DNA of 64,000 nt from Flaveria trinervia (Eukaryota; Streptophyta; Magnoliopsida; Asterales; Asteraceae), in contig CM046452.1 of NCBI GenBank assembly GCA_025506515.1, positions 73,160,080 to 73,224,079 on the forward strand. Direction: 5' to 3'. Numbering within the stretch: position 1 is the first letter of the stretch; every line of letters starts with the position of its first letter. The position numbers and the translations under genes were made by a program. Shown in pieces: positions 24,219 to 37,029 of this stretch. The notes below the pieces were generated by a model, which did no database searches, was not told where the DNA came from, and saw nothing but the letters and a program-made list of their open reading frames with translations.

Positions 24219-24973
24219 GGGGTGTTTGTTTGGGTCTGACCCGACTGACTCGGTCAGCCGGTCAGCCCGTTTGATACGCTTGAAATCATATCTGACCGGG
24301 TCCTTTTGGTCTGACCCGGACCAGGATTTGAAACATGCTGACCAAGACCAAGGAAAGGGGCGACCCGACCTACACCCGCCTTCACTCCTGCCATCCGCCA
24401 CCGCTTGGGTCGATGACATTCAATGCTCCCTCACGGTGGTCGGGAAGGGATGTAGGGAAGGGGATGAGAGAGATAGAGATGGTGACGGTGGTGGTCCGGC
24501 GCTCCTTCACGGTGTTAGGACCACTGCAACAGCTTGGGTCGATGACATTCTGCGGCGGCGGAGGTGGTGGCGGTGATGCTGGAGGTGGTGGCGGTGATGC
24601 TGGAGGTGGTGGCGTTGATGCTGGAGGTGGGTGGTGGGTGGAAGATGCGGTGAAGAAGATAGATGAAGATGAGATGTTTAGAGGTGATTTGGTTAAAGGT
24701 GATTTATATATAACGTGAGGTTGGAATTAGGGGAAGAAGAGTTAAAGATTTGATTTTTGATAGAGATGATTTGAGTGTTGTTGGAATTAATGGGATTGGT
24801 GGTAGTGGTAAAACGTCTTTAGATAGAGAGATTTGCAGAGACAGTTTTTGAGTCAGTCAGATATCGAATCAAACAACCAAGTTTCAGTCAGACGCATACC
24901 CAGTCAGAACATCTAACTAGGTCAGCTTCTGACTCAATCAGATCTTACTGAGTCAGTGTAATCAAATAGCACC
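24219..24973. mobile_element. PIF/Harbinger-like element carrying an NLR fragment
   Basis: The left end GGGGTGTTTGTTTGGG pairs with the reverse complement of the right end GGTGCTATTTGATTACAC. TAA flanks both ends (24216-24218, 24974-24976), the PIF/Harbinger-type duplication. Subterminal GTCAG/CTGAC words are abundant at both ends. The interior is GC-richer than its surroundings: a GGT-rich Gly-coding stretch (24550-24640) and, beside it, a fragment of an NB-ARC disease-resistance gene. There is no transposase. The outer ~60 bp on the left and ~130 bp on the right closely match the element at 25876, while the interiors differ. Confidence 0.75.
24714..24848 (+). pseudogene. ADR1/RNL-type NLR fragment with NB-ARC P-loop
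   Basis: One frame reads EVGIRGRRVKDLIF, then RDDLSVVGI, then the P-loop NGIGGSGKTSL, then REICRDSF and a stop. This order (V-G-x3-GRRVK-[DE], a D-D-L-x-V-x-GI strand, GxGGSGKTxL Walker A, REICRD) is that of the RPW8-to-NB-ARC junction of ADR1-type helper NLRs. Just upstream, in a shifted frame (24634-24714), VEDAVKKIDEDEMF resembles the acidic linker before it, so the capture may be somewhat longer with one frameshift. The normal Thr/Ala after Walker A are changed (SLD instead of TLA). Without RNBS, GLPL, MHD or LRR parts it cannot be a receptor. Confidence 0.7.
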
Positions 24974-25875
24974 TAAGTCAATCTAGAAACACACGTTGTG
25001 ACAAAGCCCTTGAACATGAAAAAAATATGCGTAAAACTGTTGAACCACAGGCGCACGTTTAGACGTGTTAAATCGTAAAATTTAAACCGAAACGTAAAAC
25101 GAAAATTTTATAAAAGATGCAAATATATGCAACCAAAGTTGAAATTGAAGATTTGTAGGGGTTTAATTATAAAAAAGTAAACTTATTAAGTTTAAAAGTA
25201 AAAAAATTAAAAGAAACAAAAATAAGTACAACCTATTAAACAAAAACTACAGTTCATAATACACAAAACACCTGGAATAGTATTATATAAAATAATTCAG
25301 TAGCACATTCTTTTTCTTACAATTCATTTTTTTTCTTTCGATAAAATTAACTCGGGAACATAATATTTAATTTTGTGCTTAAAATAACTTTTTATTGTAC
25401 CTATTGGCTATATTGTATAATTGAAAAATGTTTTTAGGAATACGTGGTGAATTTCGATCAAGTTTAAACTTGTGTTTCTTATCTCTTTCTCCTACTAAAC
25501 AAATATATTTATAAATAAGTAAAGTATATAACGAAATATTTAAAAGATAATTCTTCTTATGTAATAAATTATTAAAACATACTAAGTTATAAAAATTCAA
25601 ATCATTAAACCATACTAAGTTATAAAATTAAAGTATATCTTATCTTAAAATGTAATTCTATAATTATTATTTTTATGATTTGTTATTTATAACTCAAGGC
25701 TAGAGTTAATTTTAGTTTTACTTTCTAAGGTTTGAAAAAAGTAATTATTTTTCTTCAAAAGGTAAAACATCTATTTATCTTCAAAAGTTTCATAAGTTAT
25801 TTCAATTTCAATCCACAAGTTTAATTTTTTTGGATTTAAGTTGAAACAATGATTAAATTTGTGAAGTGAAACTAA
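24974..25875. other. AT-rich spacer between two related elements
   Basis: No gene seen. Long A- and T-runs and repeated AAACATACTAAGTTATAAAA words near 25577 and 25608. Confidence 0.5.
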
Positions 25876-26453
25876 GGGGCTCTTTGATTTTGGCTGACCC
25901 GGCTGACCGGGCTGATTGGCTGACTCGGTCAGCCGGTCAGCGTGTTTGATGTGCCTGTGTGGTGGGCTGACCGGGTCCGTGGGTTCTAACCCAGACCCTC
26001 AACTGAAACATGCGCGGCCGACCCCACCTGCGCAGCCGACCCCCACCTGCGCGACCGACCCCCACCTGCGCGGCCGACCCCCACCTGCGCGACCCCCACC
26101 TGCGCGGCCAACCCCTCCCTGCGCGAACCCCACCTGCGCAACCCATCTCCTCGACCGATCATCCACCTGCGGTCTCCCCTCGATGTGCCCGTCGGTGGTG
26201 AAGGTGGTGGCGGTGGTGGTGGTAAAGGGGACATTTGGGGGTTTTGGGAAAGTCAAAATTGTTGACCGGTGAAATTGATTGTGATGGTGGTGGTGGATGT
26301 TATAAATTTTATATTTTTATCGTTCAACAGAGTCAGTCAGACACTGAATCAAACAGCCAAGTTTCAGTTAGATGCATACCCAGTCAGAACTTCTAACTGG
26401 GTCAGCTTCTGACTCGGTCAGATCTTACCCAGTTAGTGTAATCAAACAACCCC
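25876..26453. mobile_element. PIF/Harbinger-like element, second family member with GC minisatellite
   Basis: The left end GGGGCTCTTTGATTTT and the reverse complement of the right end GGGGTTGTTTGATTACAC are near-identical in their outer 15 bp, flanked by TAA (25873-25875, 26454-26456). It shares the GACTCGGTCAGCCGGTCAGC left part and a right part of about 130 bp with the element at 24219. Its centre (about 26008-26160) is a GC-rich minisatellite with unit CCTGCGCGGCCGACCCCCA, followed by a GGT run (26196-26222). No transposase and no recognisable gene piece. Confidence 0.75.
26008..26160. repeat. GC-rich minisatellite inside the second element
   Basis: About eight degenerate copies of CCTGCGCGGCCGACCCCCA, some truncated. 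Long open frames on both strands here (Pro/Ala/Arg-rich or Gly-rich) are artefacts of the repeat. Confidence 0.8.
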
Positions 26454-29400
26454 TAAAACAATTTATAAAACTTTTGCAGGTAAATTGATTGTTTATAATC
26501 TTTTGGAAGAAAATGATTATTTTTGTCAAAACTCAGGGAGTAAAATCGAACTTAACTCTAAAGGCTAATAATCTTAATATGTTAAATATTTTCTACTCGT
26601 GTAATACATGGGTTTCTAACCTAATTTATATTATAATATCCATATAATAAAAGAGTGTTTTACGGGACACGTGTCATTATTTTAACACATCAAAAATATT
26701 ATTCCAAAGTCTCTCTCTTAATAACTACAAAACTCACATAAACAGTCAAGTGACTTTCGTTACTAAAATATATTAAAACAAACTTATATTAAATATATAT
26801 ATATATATATATATTCTTTAATTTTAGTTATTAACTATTTTTTATCCATCGCTCTTTGTCGTGACATTATATGCGACGTAATAAAGCAAAGACTACAACC
26901 GACTTAACTCGTTTCCAAATTAAATCACTTCAATACGTAGATTGACATGAATTTATGCCGTTGAATAAAAATGTTTAATATTTGACACAACTATTTTCCA
27001 AACAAAAACATTTTCGAACTAAATTTACGTTAAAACGTATGGTAAATGAAATCGTATAATAGTGACCCGATGTGTTTCCAAACAAAACCAATGTTGAAAC
27101 GTAGACTAATTCAAGATGTACATAAAAATAAGCATGAAAACATTTTATATTATTGCTTATAATAGGTTAATTTTTATGCAAATTTCCTAACGACGTGTTT
27201 TTGTTTTCAACAACCGTGTGGTACATGGGTAAAAACCAAATAAATATCATATTTTAAATGTTAGAGCCCCTGATACTCGCATCATGTTTGGCATGTTTCG
27301 CGGGTGCACCGTCTCGGGTACCACGGATAGGGGCTACAGGTTAAGAGTCGGGTTCACAAACGTGCTTTTTAGACATTGGGATTTAGCTATTGAATAAAAT
27401 TAGTTGTTATGTATATCATTTGGATTAAAAAACAAGGATTGTTGTAATACTATAAATAAACTTAGTTTCCAACAGTATACAATAGAGTTTTTATCTTTCT
27501 TGTACTATTTTCTGTTCAATTTTCAATTTTTTTCACAGTAGATGGATTCAAGAAAGAAATAAATGTTAACATAAAATACTACCAAACCAAATGCCAGTTC
27601 TAGCCAACCATATCAACGCTCGCAATACTACTTGCAAGTTGTGTTTTCAAAAGAGCAAAAATGTGCCTTGGCGCTCAAACGAGTCAAGGCTTACCAAAAA
27701 CGCCTTGCACTATCAAAGACATACTTTCGATGAGATTCTGGCAAAAAACGACCCCCCATCTGAAATTCATGTGACATTCCGTAAAATTTTCGTTAAAGTT
27801 GAGGACAGATTCCGACAAACTTCTATAAATTTAAACCAAAAGATGAGAAAATGACTTCAAAATGGAGTAAATATATTTTGTAATGTTAAAGAGAGGGGGT
27901 TAGAGAAGAGAGGGGGAGAGTTGAAAACAACCGATAAGTTTTATGTTGAGTTGATTTTAAAAGAATGAAACTGAATTTAAATGTTTTGGTTTTCAAAGTC
28001 AATAAAATGTTAGAATTTAAATGCTAAGTTCATGCTTATATCTTATTGTTTGACCTTATATATTTGCCTAAGATATTATACATATATTTTGTTGTTTATA
28101 AAGTACGTTTTTTTGTAAAGGTCATGATGCTCCTTGCACCTAGGCGATAGTGAGCCAGACCTTTGTGTCTTAAGTGTCTTCTTGCGCCTTTGACAACCAT
28201 GCATACAACATCCAACCACGCATTGTATGCGTACATAATATAATACACATCGAATCAAATCACCTTTGATGCACTTGGTGGCTCGTCCTTTGACCCAACA
28301 CGAAATGTTGTAAAAGATCATGTGATGTTGTAAAATATCATGCAAAATGGAAAGGTGTTCTGTAGATTAGCGAGGATTTTAAAAAACATTCATTTAAAAA
28401 TAACAAAAAACTTAGAATCAAGCAACTATACAAGTTCAAATGAAGGTTTTAGAAGCAATCTACATGACTTCAGTGAATTTACAACATCAACAAAGCTTCC
28501 ATGAAAATAAGAGAAAGTGGCAAAGTCATCTAGCAAAGTAATTTTGACCGTTATCATGACAAGCTACAAAACTTGAAAGAAAAGAAATAAGAAACACAAA
28601 ATTTTGACAAAAAGGTGGCTGAAACAAAAATGTAACAAGATGAAATGCTATGGCAGCGATTGCGAGAAGAAAAACATCTCAATTTCAAAATGTTTATAGA
28701 GCCGCATGACAGTTTGTTTTAACTGTATTTAACATAAAACTTTAAATTAAACATTTAACCAAGATGTGGGGTTGGTTTTGCTATTTTTAGGTTTTTATTT
28801 TATTGTTTTCTACTCTCATAATTTTAAGTTTTTCTAATATGTAATTTAGTTCTTTTTAGTTAATGAAATTTCTTAAATAATTGAATTTAAAATTATAATT
28901 TTATTTCAAGAAGTTGAGTGTAGCTGTGGGTTGAGAAATGAATGTCTCCCCCGTAACATTATAATTATAATCAGATGAATTTGAAATTTCTTACGGGTAA
29001 TTCTAGAAGTGTTCCTCTTATCCTTACGAAATTGTATAAAGTGAATTATTTTGTATAGTTTATTACTATGGTATTTATATGATTAAATTAACATCTAACT
29101 ATTTAAAAATACATCACAATCTAACTATTTAAAAATCCATCACACATATTTCGAAAACTATAAGTTCCAGTGTCTTCAAAACCAAACCAACCGATTAAAT
29201 AGGAAACAATATTAAGCAATTCCTTTTGAGATAGTTGGTTAGCAGCAGGACCGATAAATTAAAACGTGTGATTAGGCGGGATTTCAGTTATTTTTCGTAT
29301 TTTATTTATTTCAGTTTACTTAGTTTTATTAAATTTGTAATTTACCGTTACTACATGCATATTTTTATTTATATTTTGACATAATTTTTACTCAAAACAT

Positions 29401-30623
29401 GTCAAATATGATATTTCTTTTCTTTTGTATTTCAAATTCAATTGGTGTTCATTACTTAATCTATTTTGAATTTAATTCTACTAGCACCCAAACAATTAAG
29501 AATATAGCAGTTGGATTTTTTTTATTTTATGTTTTAATATAATTTTTACTTATTTTTTTATCTTTACTTTTACAACCAACATTTCGCATATAGAAAAAAC
29601 CTTTTTTATATCTATTATTATTTTCTAGCATATGTCATTGGTATATGCATCATTTATAAGACGATCAACTTAAATACATGCTTCTATTAATCTTCATGTG
29701 TTCATGAAGCTTATCTTCCATCTTTTTTTATTTCTATATTTTTAAGCTTCCTATCATACTAACGATCATACTTAAAAATTAGTGTTTTCACTTTTCATGC
29801 TAAAAAACCAACATTGAATTGTTCTCTTCTTAAACATCTACTTCACAACCCCAAATGCAACTCCAAACCAATTGAAATAAACCCTTATCTGAAAAACTTA
29901 AGTCAATATTAAGGGAGAGAAGGGGGAGAGAAATACATGGCACAAGGCGAGGACACGCCTAGGCGCCTCGAACGCAGGCAAGGCAAGCGTTTTCATTGAT
30001 CGTTAATCGCAAGTGAGCCGAGCTTAAGGCAAGACAATGGTTGTTTTACTTCTCCTTTCTTCTTATAGGTTTTGGGTTTTGTTTCTGTTTTCTATCTCCC
30101 TCTTTTTTAAACTCTCTTTTTTCCTTTTCTGGACTTTCTTTTTTTTACACTTATTGCACAACATATGATTAACGTTATATACATTTAGCACTTTATTTTA
30201 ATCTAACGATTTAAAAAGTTCTTTAAATTTTAATCCTACTCAGGTGATTTTAATTGCTCAATATATTAATTTTACTATTATATATGAGTAGTAGTATTTA
30301 TCTTTGTCTATCATATTTTTTTAAAACTTTTTAACTTTTTTGTTATTGTGTTGGTTCGTGTTAGGTGCGCTTTTTCTTTGCATGTATGTCATAGCCAGCA
30401 CCACCTTGCACTTTTGACTAGTGAGCACAACATGTCATAGTGATGCAACAACAATGACCAGATTCAAGACCATGCATAGTACAAGGGGTGGCTCCATCAC
30501 AATAAAGAAAGCTCAAATTGTTGCAAAATTATGTGTCTATTAATATATGATAGATATATAATTTGTTTTAATGGACAAAAATGAAGTCCTCTCTTCTAGT
30601 ACAAATTGTGAGGGCATGTTTTG
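26454..30623. other. Long AT-rich intergenic region
   Basis: No gene I can support. It holds a short AT microsatellite near 26793-26813 and two degenerate blocks with AGGCGC/GCGCCT-type words (28120-28200 and 29935-30030), which resemble remnants of DNA transposons common in plants. A possible small open frame at 27591-27854 has no recognisable domain and AT-driven codon use. Confidence 0.45.
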
Positions 30624-33600
30624 TTACTCACACTTGATAGAACGGTATATATGTCGAACAAAGAAGAGTGCAGCGCGGAAACCGATGGTCCCGAGCATGA
30701 GAAAAAAAGCGTAGCAAATGCACGCCATGTAACCAAAGAAGAATGAGGTCTGCATGAAACCTGTCATATTGGAGCGCCCATAGTAGTAATACAAGCAATA
30801 CCCATAGATAACAGCCCGGTTGAACCACCACATACAAAAGACCTGTAAAACATTTGCAAATCATAAGTCAGCTTCATAGTTTTACTAATAACACAATGCA
30901 GATAGATATATAGATAAATGTTTTACCTCCACCACCATTGATGATCTTCAGCAGCTAATTGGAAGTATGTCAAGGCTATGGTGATAAAGGCGGTGACAAT
31001 GACCAGAATGATGAAGACAATAAACAAGATGCTGTATATGGTATAGATTCTGTGACCCCAGACACTAGCAAATATGTAGTACAGTTCAATGTAGATGGCA
31101 CTGAACGGAAGAAAACCCGCCATTGCCATCTGAGGGAGGTTCCCACGATACCATGGCAGTGGCGGAATCTCTCTTGGATATTTGGTGGTGCGACACGGGG
31201 CTTGGAACTCTGCTTTGCTGTTCTTTCCTGCAATCCCGCCTAAAACTAGCAATGGTGAGGTCACCAATCCCCATATCAGAAATATTATCACTATTGTTCC
31301 AAACGGTAATGCTGCTGTCGCACTGTAACTGATGGCAACCGTATTCAGAAAGCAAAATGTTATGAAAAGGGGTCCACAGAACAGGCTTCCGGTCACACAC
31401 CAAGTTCCTCACCTACAAACCAAGCCAACTTGATAAATATGCACCAGAAATACTAAAATTAAACTCAAAATGAGATTGAGATTGAGATTGAGATATACGC
31501 ACCCAATTTGTTCCTTCAAGCTGGCAATAGAAAGAGGATGCTGTATAGCCAGCTATTCCAGATGTTAGCGCATATATTACAACCAATGCAGTGAACAGCG
31601 CTCCTCGGTTATATGGATAAAAGACACCAACCAATGCAAGTATGAAGATAAAGATTGTACTGCATAGTGAAACAGAGACGAGTTTACAGAAATGGTATTA
31701 AATATGACTTTATATAATCGTCACAGAAGTTTGGGCTGGCTTACAGTGCAAATAACTGGGTCCCGCAACCAGGGCAGCAGCAAAAAAGATTTGAATTGTG
31801 GGTATCTGAAGACATCACCATGTATGTATTTCCATCCAGTTTCTTCTTGATCTTCAGCTGTTTCCTCATCATGAGCATATCTATGATTTGATGTATAAAA
31901 AACAAAAATGTCAAACAGGAAGAAAGAGAGGTAAAAGAAAGGGATGGGGAGACTGTTACTTGACAAAATCATTCTTGAGAACACGCATGAGAATCGTGGC
32001 AAGGAAACCAGTTAAAAGGAGCACGGTGACACAAGAATTGATGATTGAGAACCAATGTATTTCCAAGTGATGTGGTAGTGAAGAGCTTTGTGAGTATTTG
32101 TTCATCCTCTTTTTAAAAGGAATATTGGTTTCCTTCCATCTAACTGTGTACATGAAGTCAACATTGACTTCCTTGTCTTGGGTTATATCCACAAGAGCAC
32201 TGGAATCCGTTTGGACGTTAACCTCAATAACATGCTCTTTGTTGTAAAGTACCTCAAACTGCAAATGCTTGAAAAGGTAGTATTTTTGTCCATTTGAATC
32301 ATATCTCCCTATGAAACCCCATAGAGGCAAGTCATCAAAGTACATTTGGAAGTAGTAGTCCTTTGAAATGGCTTTCCGGAACTTCCCCACTTCTTGCTTC
32401 GTAAGTTTCTTGGAGCAAATAGTCTCCGAGTCTTTATCAACCAAGAAATCAAGCTTGTATGGAGCACTAACCAAACGGTCTCCATTTAACACTTCTCCAA
32501 GTGCTTCCTTTTTCTCTTTCAAATCACCTACATATACCATTGAGCGGGTTGGGTAATGGGTCAAAACAAAATAACCTTTGTATCAGTCAATCAGTGTGCC
32601 ATATATGATCACAAATGTTAGATATTATTTCAACAATAATCTGATTATTTGTATAAATATGCTTTAAAATGTTTTATGCTTTTATAATACACTTTAAGTA
32701 ACTTTAAACCCACTTCCATTTTTGTGATTTTATCTGCATTTACCAAAATCATCATATTTTTAAGTAAACAGGTCGAAATTGCCACCATTAAGAGTGGTTA
32801 ATGTTGAGGGTGAGGGCGTATGAACTTATCAAACCTGGCAAGCAGAATGGTAGATCAAAATAGCGGTATGTTTCACTGCATCAGAAAATATAGACACTGA
32901 TTAGCAACAAGTCCATCATTTGAAGTCTACATATAATTAACACACATATTAAACATGCATAACACATGCATCAGGATGAATATTTCAGATATTATATCAA
33001 ACTCCAAGCAGACACTTAACACTTAAGTCAAATGGCATGTAAGCATTATATGAATAATAGAAAGTAGATATGGCATAGTAACTAAACCAGCTTCATTTGG
33101 CATCAAATGCAACCAATAAAACAGTAAGCTATTTCTCCTGTAGAACAATATTTTGTGATGCTAACGATGACAAATTATAATCGGTTCAAGTGCAAACAAT
33201 AAGTTAAATACTTAGTCATCTCTCCTCTATGAAAATCTATTATGTGTTTTCAGCCTTACTCCATCTAACAACATCTTGATTCTGGTGAAAAACAAAAGAA
33301 ACATTCTACGGAAATATCAAAGTACATCACATAGGCCGAGGGCCTCATCAACTGACTTTCTTTTACAATGTAGACACACATATTGGTACGAAATCCGAAT
33401 GTCAGGCTTCATATTTCAACAGATCTCATCTCAGGTCAATATTGGGAAAAAGACATCAAGGTGAGAGTGAGATGAAAATAAGAAGAAAAGAAAACCTTAA
33501 TGCTTCAAAACTTACTCATTTGTAGAAGACTAACTATGCTCAAAATGTGATATGTGCCAACATAAGACCTAAAAAGGATTTCTTCCATCACTTAAATTCA

Positions 33601-34236
33601 ATATCAAAACTCAAATCATATTCATGGATAAATTTAAGATGGACAAAGATAGTAGCCTTTTCCCCATCTCCATTTAACATTTGAATTCATCATGTATACT
33701 TCAAAATCTACATATGACATATTGACATCTATGAACTAAGAAAAGTTCACAAGATCTCTCCACACATCCCTATTAGAGACTCTGTGGATGTGTCATTTCT
33801 ATCCAGTTGCATATAGCTATGAGTTGCTAGCTTAATTACAGCATTCTATCAGAATTCGATTGTTTTGGTCCAAAATTACAAGAAATTTAGCAACCAAATC
33901 ACTTTACTCAAACACTCAAACCCTTTCATTACAACTCCAAATCAAAACAACTCATCTAAACAGAGATCCCAAATCAACAACATACGATCCAATCATGGCA
34001 TTCAGATCAACCAAAACAAACAATCAAGCAATCCGATTAATTCACCAACAATTCACACCCGAAATCATCTTCGATAGAAGGAAATACCTCGGATTTTGAA
34101 ATGGGCCAACCTTGTTAGCGTACAGAGGAACCGCATCTCCGTTGTTGTACTTGTGATTGGAAACATCGGAGATGACTGCACCCATTACACTGCAAATCAC
34201 AAGCAATGCCACCACCATACATTGATCAATCGCCAT
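30624..34236 (-). CDS. Transmembrane 9 superfamily protein (TMN/EMP70), 7 exons
   Basis: Exons in reading order: 34236-34088, 32875-32835, 32527-31960, 31880-31745, 31659-31503, 31412-30927, 30842-30624; about 590 residues, normal for the family. A signal peptide (VVALLVICSVMGAVIS) is followed by the lumenal domain with PLYANKVGPF, SETYRYFDLPFC, EVLNGDRLVSAPY and YTVRWKETNIPF, then HWFSIINSCVTVLLLTGFLA as the first membrane span, the cytosolic HDEETAEDQEETGWK loop, and the remaining eight or so spans including FYPYNRGAL, CRTTKYPREIPPLPWYR and QTSFFFGYMAC. It ends RSIKCE, the KxE-type C-terminal COPI/COPII signal, so a Golgi/endosomal location is expected. Family members help sort membrane proteins, including those with Gly-rich spans. 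Apparent frame breaks: two one-base losses in exon 4 (A-run 31782-31787; 31758-31764), one extra base (or two lost) in the GT-repeat of exon 6 (31391-31402), one lost base in exon 7 (30810-30811). Splice phases otherwise agree. The first ATG in frame was taken as start. Confidence 0.9.
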
Positions 34237-35979
34237 CAATGAACACAGTGATCGAAGAGATGAAGATGAAGGTGAATAGATCCAGATCTCTGTGACTGTA
34301 ATGTGGTTAAAGGTAATCGATTGCTTGAAATGAAAATGAAAATGGTGGTGGCGTGTGATGTGAACTAGCTAGTACATCTTGCCGACTGCTTCACCATGAA
34401 ATGCATTGATTTCACACGTCTCGATTCGATATTTCAATCTTTCAGATCTGAAAATTATTATTATTGTTATTATGATATGATATTAAAATCAATACATGAA
34501 AGAAAGGAAAAACGTGATATGACATTAAAACCTAAAAAATGTAAGCAATTTTCTTTTTAAATAATTTGCCTAAAAGCTAAAGTAGAAAGGAAGTGATGGG
34601 TTAGATGGTGTCTTTTATGTTATTTCAAAAAGTTTTAAAAGGTTTTAAGTTTTAAAAATGACCAAAAAGTTTTGTTATTTCACGCTCATGTAGAAAGTTT
34701 TAAGTTTATTTTTTGGTAAAGTCGATCGTTTAACATGTTTTAATAATAAAAGGTTATACATCAAGTACACCGTCATGTTATCTAGATGATAATGATAAAG
34801 TTCGTACCGATTATTTAACAAAGTGTTTGATTAAACATCCTAGGAACTTTAAGTTATACGTTTTTGTATAGGACCGGCCCAAAAACAAAGGAAGTAAAAC
34901 ATTTGTTTTGGGCCCTCAATTCTTAAGACTTCCATTTTATGATGTGTCCAGCTCAAAGAAAAAAGTTGTTTTGTTTTGCGTCCAATAATTCTTGTTGGGA
35001 GTTCAAATAGTAGTTTCAACTTCCTAGGTCAAGCAAATAGAGAGAACAATAGAAAGGAAGAAAATCGAAAAGTCAGAACTTCGGAGAAATCCAAGCATCA
35101 ATTCTTCGATAATGAAAGGGATCGTTATTTTACGATCATTTCTTGTTCCTCACACTTTATAGTCGGTTATTCATTCTTGTTCTTTTACCTTTACAACAGT
35201 TTTGTAATCGGTTCTTGTACTTTACATGCGGTTCTTCATTCTTAAAATTTACAATTGAACATAATGCTGCAAACAAACGGAACGAGATCATCGAAATTCG
35301 TGTTTTATTTCAGTTGAATAGTCTGGTGCTCATAAGCTCATCAGTTGATGGAACTATAGTTTGTCACAAGTTCATTTTCGTTTAAAGTTAGTTGAATGTT
35401 ATGTTGTTTGTGGCTTTTTTAGTTGTTGCGTTTTTTCATTTGAAAGTTATTGACTCTTAGGGAGGTGTTTGGATTGCATATTAAGTTATTAATATTGTTA
35501 TGTTTGTTTTTTATGTTTTGTTTTTGTTGCTTCTGATATGCAAGTATCTAAACGAAAATCACCATCGATTTATAAATTGTTGCTATTTTTCTTTTGTTAC
35601 AGTCTAAAAGTTTGTATCGTCTGGTGATTATGTGAATGTGATTTGACGAGTGAGCATTAACGACAGGTTTGGTAATGTCTAAATATAACACGTGTTCTTT
35701 TTAATTATTATTTTCATTAAATAGTAGATAAAAGAATGCAACATGAAGTTAACCTTCCTGTATTCTTTGATTATTTTCATTAAGTAGTAGATAAATTTTA
35801 ATTGTTCATAAGAAAAGTATTCAGTTACACTCTATTAAAATGAAATATAGCATAAAGTAACTTTCATATTCTAGTTTCTTTTTTAGATCTTTAAAGAATT
35901 AGTTCTTGTAGAGAATTGAGATCTTGTCAAAAGCTCATCTAAAGAAAAACTCTTATATGTAGATATTTTGGGTTTCAAC
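34237..35979. other. Upstream of the TMN gene and spacer
   Basis: 34237-34420 is probably the 5' UTR and core promoter of the TMN gene. Beyond it is AT-rich sequence. Around 34870-34925 an AGGACCGGCCCAAAAAC block resembles a transposon remnant. A TTATTTTCATTAA(A/G)TAGTAG unit is repeated at about 35708 and 35770. No gene. Confidence 0.4.
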
Positions 35980-36505
35980 GAAAACATACCCGGATCATTT
36001 TCAATTTTTAAACATTAAAATAACTTGGATTAATCTCTTAATCGTGAACCACCGTTAGATAAACCTATTTCGCGGATTACACGCAAATGATTTATCGGAT
36101 TAGACAGAGATCTACTTAGATGAAGAAGAATCTATGATTTTCTATGATGAAAATTGATCAAGAAATGGTAACCATATTTATCTTTCTTGCCCTCTGTTTT
36201 GATCAACTACGAAGAAAAAGAGAGAAACATTTCTTTCCTACATGTCTTTTTCTTTCATAATCAAAAGCCCATAATTTAATAAAATTTGTGTATATGAGCC
36301 ATATAAAACTTTATTATTTTCCACTTAAGCCTAATATTAATTAAGCCCAAGTAAAGTTTTTATTTTAGCCCAAATAACATTAAGAATTAAATTGAGCTCG
36401 CACTCCTGCGACACCTAACTCGTTAAATTTTTAACGTTATTTTCCCGATCAACAAGTCAACCCAATACACTAAAATATGCATTGATAACACTAAAATTAC
36501 CAACA
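35980..36505 (-). repeat. 3' LTR of the outer copia element
   Basis: It aligns over its full length with 53962-54484 with scattered substitutions and small indels. Sense start TGTTGGTAATTTTAG; shared words include TAAACCTATTTCGCG, CCCGATCAACAAGTCAACCC and TATGAGCCATATAAAACTTTA. The left (sense 3') terminus is set by loss of similarity and may be some tens of bases short. Confidence 0.8.
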
Positions 36506-37029
36506 TTCATCCTCCATTTTAGTGATATTCATGATTAACTTAACCATCTTCACAGAAACATAAATGTATACATAAATGAAAATGTCCTGCGGATTGAATT
36601 TTCACTTTAGTATATTACACGATACAAATATTAGAATAATTGGGTATCACAATGGATTGAACCCAAATTATCCATATAAATACTTGTAGACAACATACAT
36701 ATACATTTACAAATCCTAACTCCACTTGACACAATGTTTTACTAGCTAGTGTCCTAATCCTTCAACGAATATATCAAAGCTCAAGTCCAAAGCTTCTCAA
36801 AACGGCTAAACTTCATATTCTTATAGGTAGTTCATTACTCTTGCACCTGCACTGTAATTTATCAATAAACTATTAAAAAATTAAACCTCAACCTCCTTTA
36901 TCTTGTAGTCTAAACGCATACTTTGGGATAACTTTACTCATGTGTTCCAATATCATTATGATAAGCTTACCACATTGAATTCAGCATCTAATGTTGTATT
37001 AGATGGGAATTAGGTGTCTTGACATAAGA

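Noticed and set aside
24178..24718. Overlapping Gly/Asp-rich open frames
   Set aside because: Mostly GGT-repeat by-products inside a mobile element. Only the short acidic stretch at the right end next to the P-loop fragment looks gene-derived.
25916..26272. Long Pro/Ala/Arg-rich frames on both strands
   Set aside because: They arise from the GC-rich 19-bp minisatellite, which leaves several frames open at once.
27591..27854. Small open frame of 87 codons
   Set aside because: No domain, no introns or conserved context; AT-rich spacer sequence can give this by chance.
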